NCBI GenBank assembly: GCA_018712645.1
Contig: DVGO01000038.1
Span: forward strand, 1-64,000
Direction of reading: 5' to 3'
Length of the DNA stretch: 64,000 nucleotides
Origin: Candidatus Faecousia faecavium
Lineage (GTDB): Bacteria > Bacillota > Clostridia > Oscillospirales > Oscillospiraceae
A program made the translations under genes and the position numbers. The notes beneath the pieces are model-generated. The model searched no databases. It was not told the DNA's origin and saw only the letters and a list, made by a program, of their open reading frames with translations. Shown one piece after another: positions 22,033 to 31,097 of this stretch (position 1 is the first letter of the stretch; each line of letters begins with the position of its first letter).

Positions 22033-22102
22033 AAAGCTGGGTATGATGATAGCCGTAGGATACATCAAACGAATCCACAACTACAAAAGGAGAAAATGAA
22101 CA

Positions 22103-23002
22103 ATGAAAAGAATGATTTCCGCCGTTATGGCCATCGCACTGATGCTGGCTCTGGTGGGCTGCGGCAACTCTGCCCAGACGACCCCCACTACCGCCGCTCC
22201 TGCCACACAGGCTCCCGCTACCGATGCCCCTGCTACTGAGGCTCCCGAAACCGAAGCAGCTGCTGAACTGTCCGGCACTGTTTCCACCGATGGCTCCACT
22301 TCTATGGAAGCTGTAATCGGCGCTCTGGGCGAAGCTTTCATGGAAGCTAACCCCGATGTAAACTTTACTTACAACCCCACCGGTTCCGGTTCCGGCATTC
22401 AGGCTGTTCAGGAAGGCCGCTGCGACATTGGCCTGTCCTCCCGTGCTCTGAAGGACGAGGAGAAGGAAGCCGGCCTGACCGAGACTGTCCTGTGCTATGA
22501 CGGCATCGCTGTGATTGTCAACCCTGCCAACACCGTGGAAGACCTGACCGTTGAGCAGATTGCCGCCATCTACACCGGCGAGATCACCAACTGGTCCGAA
22601 GTCGGCGGCGAGGATGCTGAGATCGTTGTCATCGGCCGTGAGGCTGGCTCCGGCACCCGCAGCGGCTTCGAAGAAATCACCGGCACGGAAGATGCTTGCC
22701 AGTACCGTCAGGAACTGACCTCCACCGGCGACGTGATTACCGCTGTGTCCCAGAACCCCGGCGCCATCGGCTACGCTTCCTTGGCTTCCGTTAAGGATAC
22801 CGTCAAGGCAGTGAAGGTAGACGGCGTTGCTCCCAGCGAAGACACCGTTAAGGATGAGAGCTACAAGATCCAGCGTCCCTTCGTCCTGGCCACCCAGACC
22901 GGCGTAGAACTGAACCCCGTAGCCCAGGCCTTCTTCGACTACATCACCTCTGCTGATGCCAACGAAATCATCGTGGCCGCCGGTGTTGTACCTGCCAACT
23001 GA
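22103..23002 (+). CDS. pstS: phosphate ABC transporter, substrate-binding lipoprotein
   Basis: Lipobox LVGC; GSTSMEAVIGALGEAFMEANPDVNFTYNPTGSGSGIQAV. Confidence 0.95.
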   Translation: MKRMISAVMAIALMLALVGCGNSAQTTPTTAAPATQAPATDAPATEAPETEAAAELSGTVSTDGSTSMEAVIGALGEAFMEANPDVNFTYNPTGSGSGIQAVQEGRCDIGLSSRALKDEEKEAGLTETVLCYDGIAVIVNPANTVEDLTVEQIAAIYTGEITNWSEVGGEDAEIVVIGREAGSGTRSGFEEITGTEDACQYRQELTSTGDVITAVSQNPGAIGYASLASVKDTVKAVKVDGVAPSEDTVKDESYKIQRPFVLATQTGVELNPVAQAFFDYITSADANEIIVAAGVVPAN

Positions 23003-23062
23003 TCTGAGCGAACCATCAGAGGAAACCCAACGTACCCTCGGGTTCTGACGAGCACCAAACAT

Positions 23063-23087
23063 AGGGGAGGGGTAGAAACCCTCCCCT
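23063..23087 (+). other. pstS-pstC intergenic hairpin (candidate 3'-end stabiliser/processing site)
   Basis: AGGGGAGGG-GTAGAA-ACCCTCCCCT with no U-tract. Confidence 0.55.
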
Positions 23088-23153
23088 TCCGCACTTGCAG
23101 GGCGGAAATGAGTAGGAGAAAAGGATACTTGCCTTTCCTGAAAGGTTGATAGA

Positions 23154-24026
23154 ATGAAAACAAAGACGAATCTGTTTGAAGCCATCATTCATGGCATCTT
23201 CCTGATCCTGGGCCTGATTACCGTAGGCTGTGTTCTGCTGATTTCGGTATATCTGATTATCAGCGGTATCCCTGCCATCCGGGAGATTGGCCTGCTGGAT
23301 TTCCTCTTCGGCGATACCTGGGCATCCACTGCTTCGGAGCCGAAATACGGAATCCTGCCCTTTATTTTGACCAGTATTTACGGCACGGCCGGCGCCATCA
23401 TTCTGGGCGTGCCTGTAGGATTTCTGACGGCAGTATATCTGGCGAAGGTTGCGCCGATTCAAGTAAAGAATGTGATGGAGCAGGCAGTCGGTCTGCTGGC
23501 CGGTATTCCTTCCGTGGTTTACGGCCTGGTGGGTATGATGGTCCTGGTACCGGGAATCCGGGAACTGTTCGATGTTCCCGACGGCGCCGGTCTTCTGGCT
23601 GCAATCATTGTTCTGGCAGTTATGATTCTGCCTTCTATTATTAAAATGTCCATTACGGCTCTGGAAGCAGTGCCGAAAGAATATGAAGACGCCTCCCTGG
23701 CCCTGGGAGCTACACCGGAGGAAACCTACTTCCGGGTCAGCGTTCCCGCTGCAAAAAGCGGCATTGCCGCAGCTGTGGTGCTGGGTGTGGGTCGTGCCAT
23801 CGGCGAAGCCATGGCGGTTATGATGGTTGCGGGCAATGTGCCCAACATGCCCGACTCGCTGTTCCAGAGCGTCCGGTTCCTGACCACCGCTGTTGCCAGC
23901 GAGATGTCTTACTCCAGCGGTCTGCAGCGGCAGGCATTGTTCTCCATTGCCCTGGTATTGTTCCTGTTTATTATGCTGATTAACGCAGCGCTGAATTTCT
24001 TCCTGAAAGGAGAGCGGAACAAATGA
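23154..24026 (+). CDS. pstC: phosphate ABC transporter permease PstC
   Basis: Multi-TM BPD permease in pst order; ASLALGATPEETYFRVSVPAAKSGI. Confidence 0.94.
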   Translation: MKTKTNLFEAIIHGIFLILGLITVGCVLLISVYLIISGIPAIREIGLLDFLFGDTWASTASEPKYGILPFILTSIYGTAGAIILGVPVGFLTAVYLAKVAPIQVKNVMEQAVGLLAGIPSVVYGLVGMMVLVPGIRELFDVPDGAGLLAAIIVLAVMILPSIIKMSITALEAVPKEYEDASLALGATPEETYFRVSVPAAKSGIAAAVVLGVGRAIGEAMAVMMVAGNVPNMPDSLFQSVRFLTTAVASEMSYSSGLQRQALFSIALVLFLFIMLINAALNFFLKGERNK

Positions 24027-24868
24027 TTTCCAACAGAAGAAAGATGTTCCTGTGGACGGTTCGCGGTGCCATGTATCTGGCCGCCGTACTGACTGGAGCG
24101 CTGACTCTTTTTATCATGGGTTATGTGCTGCTGAAAGGCATTCCCAATGTTACCTGGGAGCTGCTTAGCACAAAACCCAGCTACTTAAGCGGTAACATCG
24201 GCATCCTGCCGGATATTCTCAATACCTTGTACATTGTAATTGCAGCCCTGGCCATTGTGCTTCCCTTGGGCGTGGGTGCTGCAGTTTATCTGACAGAATA
24301 CGCTTCCAGCAAAAAGATTGTAGCGGTCATCGAGTACGCTGCAGAAGCGCTGTCCGGCATTCCTTCCATTATCTACGGCTTGGTCGGTATGCTGATGTTC
24401 TCCAATAGTTTCGGTACCTGCCTGATGTCCGGCGCATTGACCCTGGTGATTATGAACCTGCCCACCATTATGCGCAGCACCCAGGAGAGCTTGAAAACCG
24501 TTCCTCAGGCTTACCGGGAAGGTGCTTTCGGCCTTGGTGCCGGAAAGTGGCGTGTGATCCGTACAGTTGTCCTTCCGCAGTGCTTGGACGGTGTGCTGAC
24601 CGGATGTATCCTGTCCGTAGGCCGGATTCTGGGCGAATCTGCCGCACTGCTGTTTACGGCCGGTTTTGCCCACGCCCTCAACGGTTTCTTTGAAGGCCTG
24701 TCCAGCGCCGGTGCAACTCTGACGGTTGCATTGTATGTCTATGCCAAGGAGCAGGGCGAATTTGAAGTTGCCTTCGCCATTGCGGCGATTCTGATGATTC
24801 TGTCGTTTATCATTAACCTGGCGGCAGTTATGGTTACCAAGTATTTTCAAAGGAGAAATGCGGTTTGA
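24023..24868 (+). CDS. pstA: phosphate ABC transporter permease PstA
   Basis: BPD permease; [28 protein letters not shown]. Confidence 0.94.
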   Translation: MISNRRKMFLWTVRGAMYLAAVLTGALTLFIMGYVLLKGIPNVTWELLSTKPSYLSGNIGILPDILNTLYIVIAALAIVLPLGVGAAVYLTEYASSKKIVAVIEYAAEALSGIPSIIYGLVGMLMFSNSFGTCLMSGALTLVIMNLPTIMRSTQESLKTVPQAYREGAFGLGAGKWRVIRTVVLPQCLDGVLTGCILSVGRILGESAALLFTAGFAHALNGFFEGLSSAGATLTVALYVYAKEQGEFEVAFAIAAILMILSFIINLAAVMVTKYFQRRNAV

Positions 24869-25617
24869 ATAAATCTGTTATTACCGTCAAAGCCCTGAAC
24901 CTCTGGTACGGCCAGACCCAGGCACTGAAACATATCAATCTGGACATTCCGGAAAAAAGCATCACTGCTCTCATTGGCCCCTCCGGCTGCGGCAAGTCCA
25001 CCTTCCTGAAAACCCTGAACCGAATGAATGACTTGGTTCCCGGTGTGCGTATTACCGGCGATGTGCGTTATGAAGGAAAGGATATTTTTGACACCAACGT
25101 CAACGAACTGCGTAAGGAAGTGGGTATGGTGTTCCAGAAACCCAACCCGTTCCCCATGAGCATCTATAATAACATTGCCTACGGCCCCAGAACCCACGGC
25201 ATTACCAACCGGCAGCAGCTGGACGAAATTGTGGAGAAAGCCCTGCGTGGCGCTGCCATCTGGGATGAGGTAAAAGACCGGCTGAAGAAAAACGCTCTGG
25301 GTCTGTCCGGCGGTCAGCAGCAGCGTCTGTGTATTGCCCGGGCACTGGCAGTGGAGCCGAAAGTGCTGTTGATGGACGAGCCTACTTCCGCTCTGGACCC
25401 CATTGCAACATCCCGTATTGAAGATCTGGTCATGGAACTGAAGGATTCTTACACCATCGTCATCGTGACCCACAATATGCAGCAGGCAGTGCGTATTTCC
25501 GACCAGACGGCCTTCTTCCTGCTGGGTGATCTGGTAGAATACGGCGAGACGGAAAGACTGTTCTCCAAGCCCGTGGACAAGCGGACTGAAGAATACATTA
25601 CGGGAAGGTTTGGTTAA
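24865..25617 (+). CDS. pstB: phosphate ABC transporter ATP-binding protein
   Basis: Walker [40 protein letters not shown] start. Confidence 0.95.
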   Translation: MNKSVITVKALNLWYGQTQALKHINLDIPEKSITALIGPSGCGKSTFLKTLNRMNDLVPGVRITGDVRYEGKDIFDTNVNELRKEVGMVFQKPNPFPMSIYNNIAYGPRTHGITNRQQLDEIVEKALRGAAIWDEVKDRLKKNALGLSGGQQQRLCIARALAVEPKVLLMDEPTSALDPIATSRIEDLVMELKDSYTIVIVTHNMQQAVRISDQTAFFLLGDLVEYGETERLFSKPVDKRTEEYITGRFG

Positions 25618-25619
25618 TT

Positions 25620-26264
25620 ATGAGAATTTCCTATGACAACCAGCTGAAAGAGCTGAACCAGGAACTGACCAGAATGGGCGGCCTGTGTGAGCAGATCATT
25701 GGGTTTGCTGCTCAGGCACTGACGCAGTGGAATGAAGACCTGGCAGAAAAGGTAAAAAAGACCGGAGCCGAAATTGATGAGATGGAGCGCTCCATTGAAG
25801 CGGTCTGCATGCGCCTGCTTCTGCGCCAGCAGCCGGTAGCCGGTGATCTGCGCCTTGTTTCTGCAGCACTGAAAATGATTACGGACCTGGAGCGCATCGG
25901 CGACCAGGCAGAAGATATTGTAGAGATTGTCCCCAATATGGGAGAAACCGGAAAGAATGCCCATCCGAAAATCCAGGAAATGGCAAAACATGCTATCTCC
26001 ATGGTGGTAGACAGCGTGGATGCCTATACCCGTCAGGATATGGAACTGGCAAAGGCGGTTTTGGAGCATGACGATGTTGTAGACAGTGATTTCGTGCAGA
26101 TTAAAAAGGAACTGATTGGCGACATTGCTTCCAATCCTGCCCAGGGCGAAGATACTCTGGATCTGCTGATGATTGCCAAATACTTTGAGCGTATTGCCGA
26201 CCACGCAACCAATGTGGCCGAGTGGGTCATGTACGGCATGACCGGTACCCACGAGGTAGAGTAA
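25620..26264 (+). CDS. phoU: phosphate signalling complex protein PhoU
   Basis: Two PhoU repeats; ERIGDQAEDIVEI / ERIADHATNVAEWV. Confidence 0.94.
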   Translation: MRISYDNQLKELNQELTRMGGLCEQIIGFAAQALTQWNEDLAEKVKKTGAEIDEMERSIEAVCMRLLLRQQPVAGDLRLVSAALKMITDLERIGDQAEDIVEIVPNMGETGKNAHPKIQEMAKHAISMVVDSVDAYTRQDMELAKAVLEHDDVVDSDFVQIKKELIGDIASNPAQGEDTLDLLMIAKYFERIADHATNVAEWVMYGMTGTHEVE

Positions 26265-26270
26265 ATCAAG

Positions 26271-26312
26271 AAAAGCTGGAAACCCGCTTTCATAGGTTTC
26301 CAGCTTTTTATG
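26271..26312. terminator. bidirectional terminator between phoU and tex
   Basis: AAAAGCTGGAAACC...GGTTTCCAGCTTTTT. Confidence 0.8.
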
Positions 26313-26346
26313 ATATAGAGGAGGGCATAGGCCCTCCTCGTTTGCA

Positions 26347-28488
26347 TTATTTCTTTGCCTGCTTCATGGAAAGGCTGATCCGGTGCCGCTTTTCATCCAC
26401 GCCCAGAACCACAACCTTGACCACGTCGCCCACTTTTACCACCTCGCTGGGATGGCGCAGACGACGGTTGCAGACCTCGGAAATATGCACCAGGCCATCC
26501 TGATGCACACCGATGTCAACGAATACACCAAAGTCAATGACGTTTCGCACCGTGCCGGTCAGTTCCATACCGGGCTTCAGGTCTTTCATTTCCAGCACAT
26601 CTTTGCGCAGTATGGGAGCGGGCAGCTCGTCCCGTGGGTCCCGACCGGGCTTGGAAAGTTCCCTGGCAATGTCGGCCAGAGTGGGTTCGCCCACAGCGCA
26701 CTCCGCCGCAGCCTTGCTCAGACCGTAAGCTTCCAGCTTTTCCAGAATGCCGGAAAGGTTGTCTCCCTTTTTGCAGCCCAGAAGATTCAGCAGCGCCTTG
26801 GCAGCAGCGTAGGATTCCGGATGGACACCGGTGTTGTCCAGCAGTTCCTTGCTCTCCGGAATCCGCAGGAATCCGGCGCACTGCTCAAATGCTTTTGGGC
26901 CCAACTTGGGGACTTTTTTCAGCTGAGCACGGCTGGTGAAGGGGCCGTTTTCTTCCCGGTAGGCCACAATGTTTTTGGCGGTAGTGGCATTCAGACCGGA
27001 AACCTGCTGCAGCAGGCTCTGAGAAGCCGTATTGGCGTCCACGCCCACCGCATTGACGCAGTCTTCCACCACAGCACCCAGAGCCGCATCCAGTTCCTTT
27101 TGCGGGCAGTCGTGCTGATACTGGCCAACGCCAATGGCCTTGGGGTCAATCTTGACCAGTTCTGCCAGAGGATCCTGGAGCCGCCGGGCGATGGAAACTG
27201 CGGAACGCAAATTCACATCATAGTCCGGGAATTCCGCAGCGGCCAGGGGAGAGGCAGAGTAAACGGAAGCACCTGCTTCGTTGACGATCATGTAGCTGGC
27301 ATCAGGGAAAGACTGCAGCAGCTCTACGGTCATAGCTTCCGTTTCCCGGGAAGCGGTTCCGTTGCCGATGGCAATGTGCTTGACCCCATGCTTGCGCATC
27401 AGACGGGAGAGAATTTCAATGGCTTCCTGCTTTTTATGCTGGCTGAAGGTGGGGTAGACCACAGTGGTGTCCAGCACCTTACCGGTGGCGTCCACAATGG
27501 CAACCTTGCAGCCGTTGCGGTATCCGGGGTCCAGACCCATGGTGGCAAAGCCCTTCACCGGCGGCTGCATCAGAAGAGGTTTCAGGTTCAGTGCAAAGTT
27601 ATGGATGGCACCGGCGTAGGCCCGGTCGGACAGTTCGCTGCGGACTTCTCTCTGAATGGAGGGGAAAATCAGCCGCTCATAGGCATCTTCTGCCGCTGCC
27701 CGAACAAAGGCGGAAACCTGCATGGTGGGCTTCAAAGCGGCACGACAGACCAATGCGGCGCCTTCGTTTCCGGGCAATGTCACATTTGGCTTGAGAATGC
27801 CTTCTTTTTCTCCCCGGTTCATTGCCAGAATCTGGTGGTCCAGAAGCCGGGAAATGGGCTGGGAGAAATCGTAGTACAGCTTGTACACGCCCTCTTCTTC
27901 CGCACCTTCGTCAGCCTTGCATACAAATATGCCCCGACGCATCACCAGATCCCGCAGTGATTTGCGGATATCGGCATCGTCGGACAGGTCTTCTGCAATG
28001 ATGTCGTTGGCGCCCTGCAGGGCTTCTTCCACGGTGTTAACACCCTTTTCCGGGTCTACGAAGGACGCTGCCAGGGCAGCCGGGTCTTGTCCATCCTGAG
28101 CAAAAATCGCCTGGGCAAGAGGCTCCAGACCCTTTTCCCGGGCCATGGAACCACGGGTGCGCCGCTTCTGCTTGTAGGGACGGTACAGATCTTCCACTTC
28201 CGTCATGGTAGCAGCATTGTCAATGGCCTGAGAAAGCTCCTCAGTGAGTTTGCCTTGATTTTCAATGGATTTTTTTACTTCCTCCCGGCGCTGCTGCAGG
28301 GAGCGCAGATAAGTCAGCCGGGTTTCCAGATTCCGCAGGGTGGTATCGTCCATGGCACCGTGAAGCTCTTTCCGGTAGCGGGCGATGAAGGGAATGGTAT
28401 TTCCTTCATCCATCAAATTTACCACGTTTTCAACATATTTCAGTTTCTGCCCCAATTCCTGGGCCAGAATTTCCGTAATGGATTGCAT
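26347..28488 (-). CDS. tex: Tex family RNA-binding protein with S1 domain
   Basis: YqgF-like and HhH domains; C-terminal S1 domain GMELTGTVRNVIDFGVFVDIGVHQDGLVHISEV. Confidence 0.94.
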   Translation of the reverse strand: MQSITEILAQELGQKLKYVENVVNLMDEGNTIPFIARYRKELHGAMDDTTLRNLETRLTYLRSLQQRREEVKKSIENQGKLTEELSQAIDNAATMTEVEDLYRPYKQKRRTRGSMAREKGLEPLAQAIFAQDGQDPAALAASFVDPEKGVNTVEEALQGANDIIAEDLSDDADIRKSLRDLVMRRGIFVCKADEGAEEEGVYKLYYDFSQPISRLLDHQILAMNRGEKEGILKPNVTLPGNEGAALVCRAALKPTMQVSAFVRAAAEDAYERLIFPSIQREVRSELSDRAYAGAIHNFALNLKPLLMQPPVKGFATMGLDPGYRNGCKVAIVDATGKVLDTTVVYPTFSQHKKQEAIEILSRLMRKHGVKHIAIGNGTASRETEAMTVELLQSFPDASYMIVNEAGASVYSASPLAAAEFPDYDVNLRSAVSIARRLQDPLAELVKIDPKAIGVGQYQHDCPQKELDAALGAVVEDCVNAVGVDANTASQSLLQQVSGLNATTAKNIVAYREENGPFTSRAQLKKVPKLGPKAFEQCAGFLRIPESKELLDNTGVHPESYAAAKALLNLLGCKKGDNLSGILEKLEAYGLSKAAAECAVGEPTLADIARELSKPGRDPRDELPAPILRKDVLEMKDLKPGMELTGTVRNVIDFGVFVDIGVHQDGLVHISEVCNRRLRHPSEVVKVGDVVKVVVLGVDEKRHRISLSMKQAKK

Positions 28489-28592
28489 ATGGGATTCTCC
28501 TTTAAGCAGTATCGGAGGTTATTCTATCACAGAATCTGCCAAAAGAAAAGGGAGAAAACCGGAAAAGCACCCTAAGCAGGGGAGAAACCCAC

Positions 28593-28621
28593 TTGACAAT
28601 CCCATCTAGCAGCGTTATAAT
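28593..28621 (+). promoter_or_regulatory. tRNA-Ala promoter
   Basis: TTGACA - 17 bp - TATAAT. Confidence 0.88.
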
Positions 28622-28633
28622 TGCCACAGTTAT

Positions 28634-28709
28634 GGGCCCGTAGCGCAGCTGGGAGCGCATTACATTCGCATTGTAGGGGTCGGGAGTTCGAATCTCCTCG
28701 GGTCCACCA
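28634..28709 (+). tRNA. tRNA-Ala(CGC), CCA encoded
   Basis: GGGCCCG..CGGGTCC acceptor with G3:U70, A73, TTACA-TTCGCAT-TGTAG anticodon arm, GGGAG-TTCGAAT-CTCCT T arm, CCA. Confidence 0.93.
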
Positions 28710-29172
28710 AAAAATACAGGTGCTTTGTAAAGGTGCCTGTATTTTTATATGTTCAAAAGGAGATTCGAACCATTCAATGCAGCAGTCCAGTGGACTGCTG
28801 CCAGCCGCCGGCTGGACGGCGGCTGCACTATGATTTGCTTCCTACCGGGAAGCAAATGCAGCGAATCTCCTCGGGTCCACCAAAAAATACAGGTGCCTTG
28901 TAAAGGTGCCTGTATTTTTATATGTTCAAAAGGAGATTCGAACCATTCAATGCAGCAGTCCAGTGGACTGCTGTCTGCCGCCGGTTGGACGGCGGCAGCA
29001 CTATAATTTGTTTCCCACCGGGAAGCAAATACGGCGAATCTCCTCGGGTCCACCAAAAAACAGGCGCCTCGCAGAGGCGTCTGTTTTTTATAGGTTGAAG
29101 AGAAAATTCGAAGGATTCCATGCAGAAGTCCGATGGAACACTGCATGGTGCCGATCGATGGCGGCAACTACT
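28690..29172 (+). repeat. 173-bp tandem repeat beginning in the tRNA 3' end (two near-identical copies plus one decayed copy)
   Basis: GAATCTCCTCGGGTCCACCAAAAAA starts at 28690, 28863 and 29036 (exact 173-bp period); copy 3 diverges after the terminator. Confidence 0.95.
28709..28751 (+). terminator. tRNA-Ala terminator (repeat copy 1)
   Basis: AAAAAATACAGGTGC-TTTGTAAA-GGTGCCTGTATTTTTATA. Confidence 0.8.
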
Positions 29173-29677
29173 TTTTCCTACATTTGCACAGCCGCCGATA
29201 TCCCCAGATGCACAAGCCAACAACTGCTGCTGTCAAACCAACCTCCAGAAGAAAAGTGAGCCAGTTTGTGCTTGTTGTGACAAAAATTGCGGTGGGTCCA
29301 TCGGCTCCGCCGATGACACCGACAGAGCTTGCCATGTTCGGCATCTTTGCATAAATTGCCATAGCTGCGGAAAAAATGAGGACATACACAATCCCCAATA
29401 GCTTGATGCCAAAATAAATTCCAAAAACCGCAAACACGAATCGCCAGGGGCTTTTCCGGTAGGCAAATTCCTGCATCTGCTCGTTCAGCTCGGCTGCCAC
29501 CTTTTTGGGGTCTCCCAGTTCGGCATAGATTTCCTCATCGGTTTGGCCTGCCTCACGACGGGCGGAAATGGAGCTTCCAAAGTCACTCATTACCCGGGCC
29601 TTTACTTCCAGCGGCAGATTCAGCCGCCGCTCAATGGCGTTGACATAGCGCTTCATCTTTTTTTCTGCTTGCGTCAT
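29168..29677 (-). CDS. HAAS/DUF1700-like membrane protein
   Basis: N-terminal helical domain (MKRYVNAIERRLNLPLEVKARVMSDFGSSISARREAGQTDEEIYAELGDPKKVAAELNEQ) plus TM region with IGGADGPTAIFV; overlaps the padR gene end. Confidence 0.8.
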   Translation of the reverse strand: MTQAEKKMKRYVNAIERRLNLPLEVKARVMSDFGSSISARREAGQTDEEIYAELGDPKKVAAELNEQMQEFAYRKSPWRFVFAVFGIYFGIKLLGIVYVLIFSAAMAIYAKMPNMASSVGVIGGADGPTAIFVTTSTNWLTFLLEVGLTAAVVGLCIWGYRRLCKCRKK

Positions 29678-30021
29678 AGTTTCCTTCCTCCATCCAGAAA
29701 GTGTTCAACCGTGTTCTGAAATTCCTGCCAGATCTCCTTCCGGCGATTGTTTTCGGCATGTCCGGCAGAGGTAGCTTCGTAAAATTTTTTCGGTGCGTTT
29801 CTGCCTTCCCCCTGACTCCATCTGGACTGAATCAGTCCGTCATCTTCCAGCCGGTAGAGGATGGGGTAGAGCGTACCTTCTTTCAGGGTGAACATCCCTT
29901 GAGAAATGTCTTTCAACTGCGATAGCAGTTCATAGCCATAGGTGGGGCTGCTGCAAATCAGATCCAAAACCAGCATTTCCAGCACGCCCTTTTTCAGCTG
30001 CTGGGAAAAACGATCTTCCAT
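29674..30021 (-). CDS. PadR family transcriptional regulator
   Basis: MEDRFSQQLKKGVLEMLVLDLICSSPTYGYELLSQLKDISQGMFTLKEGTLYPILYRLEDDGLI. Confidence 0.93.
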   Translation of the reverse strand: MEDRFSQQLKKGVLEMLVLDLICSSPTYGYELLSQLKDISQGMFTLKEGTLYPILYRLEDDGLIQSRWSQGEGRNAPKKFYEATSAGHAENNRRKEIWQEFQNTVEHFLDGGRKL

Positions 30022-30185
30022 ATAACCCCTCCTGATATTTAGCATTACTAAGTACTTGCATTATAGCAAGGAAGATCAGGCGTGTCAAGAGAAAACTTGA
30101 CGGCACAAAAAACCATGTTATAATGATACCAAAGCAGTCCTGGGAATTATTGCCCCGGCAGTATCATCATTATGGAGGAAACGAT

Positions 30186-31013
30186 ATGGGTAAAGAAGGA
30201 AAAAAGCGCAGTTCCCGGAAAGAAATTTATAAAAACAAGACCACGCTGACTGTCTACCTGATATTGCGAGGATTGATTATCCTTGCCATGGTCCGTGCTA
30301 TTTTCCGGCATGAATATCAGAATGTCTTTTTCTGTGCCCTGTCGCTGATTTTGCTGATTATGCCCAGCATCATTTCCCGAAAGCTGGAGATCATGCTGCC
30401 CAGCACCTTGGAGATTATCATTTTGCTGTTTATCTTCGCAGCGGAAATTTTGGGTGAAATGAACAGCTTCTATGTCCGGGTTCCCCATTGGGATACGATG
30501 CTGCATACCATTAACGGCTTCCTTTGCGCTGCGATTGGATTTGCGTTGGTGGACATGCTCAATCGAGATGACCGGTTTTCCTTCAAGCTGTCTCCCGTGT
30601 ATCTGGCAATGGTGGCATTCTGCTTTTCCATGACGGTTGGCGTACTGTGGGAGTTCTTTGAATTCAGCGGTGATTACCTGTTTGGAATGGATATGCAGAA
30701 AGATACGGTGGTCAATGCCATTCATACGGTGAATCTGGACAAGACCATGACCAATACCGTGGTGCATGTGAAGGACATTGTGGATGTGATTGTGGTTCAT
30801 TCCGACGGCAGCAAGGAGGCACTTGGCCTGGGCGGATATCTGGACGTGGGCATTCAGGACACCATGAAAGACCTGTTCGTGAATTTGATCGGCGCTGTGG
30901 TATTCTCCATTATTGGATTCTTCTTTGTTAAGGAAAAGGGAAAGGGAAGAGTGGCTTCCCGGTTCATTCCCCAGGTGGTGTCACCGGAGGAAACCGACAA
31001 ACCAATGGAATAA
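30186..31013 (+). CDS. multi-TM membrane protein of unknown function
   Basis: About 7 hydrophobic segments; HWDTMLHTINGFLCAAIGFALVDMLN; GVLWEFFEFSGDYLFGMDMQKDTVVNAIHT. Confidence 0.75.
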   Translation: MGKEGKKRSSRKEIYKNKTTLTVYLILRGLIILAMVRAIFRHEYQNVFFCALSLILLIMPSIISRKLEIMLPSTLEIIILLFIFAAEILGEMNSFYVRVPHWDTMLHTINGFLCAAIGFALVDMLNRDDRFSFKLSPVYLAMVAFCFSMTVGVLWEFFEFSGDYLFGMDMQKDTVVNAIHTVNLDKTMTNTVVHVKDIVDVIVVHSDGSKEALGLGGYLDVGIQDTMKDLFVNLIGAVVFSIIGFFFVKEKGKGRVASRFIPQVVSPEETDKPME

Positions 31014-31027
31014 AAGAAATAAGAAAA

Positions 31028-31064
31028 AATCTTCGTGCAGCAGCCTGCACGAAGATTTTTTTGT
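31028..31064. terminator. bidirectional terminator
   Basis: AAAATCTTCGTGCAG-CAGC-CTGCACGAAGATTTTTTT. Confidence 0.9.
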
Positions 31065-31097
31065 CCGGTGTCCTTTGGGACACCGGACAAAGCTGAA

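Noticed and set aside
26383-27960. 525-aa plus-strand ORF
   Set aside because: Antisense shadow of tex
28690-29172. CRISPR array
   Set aside because: Only 2-3 units of 173 bp with no short repeat/variable spacer pattern and no cas genes; the units are tRNA-derived tandem repeats
28621-29259. Small ORFs across the tRNA-Ala repeat (70-117 aa, SKGDSNHSMQQSSGLL...)
   Set aside because: They read through the tRNA and hairpins, and the 173-bp period shifts frame between copies, so translation is not conserved
29300-29400. Na+-translocating decarboxylase beta subunit gene
   Set aside because: Only the IGGADGPTAIFV motif is present in a 169-aa HAAS-type protein; not a decarboxylase gene
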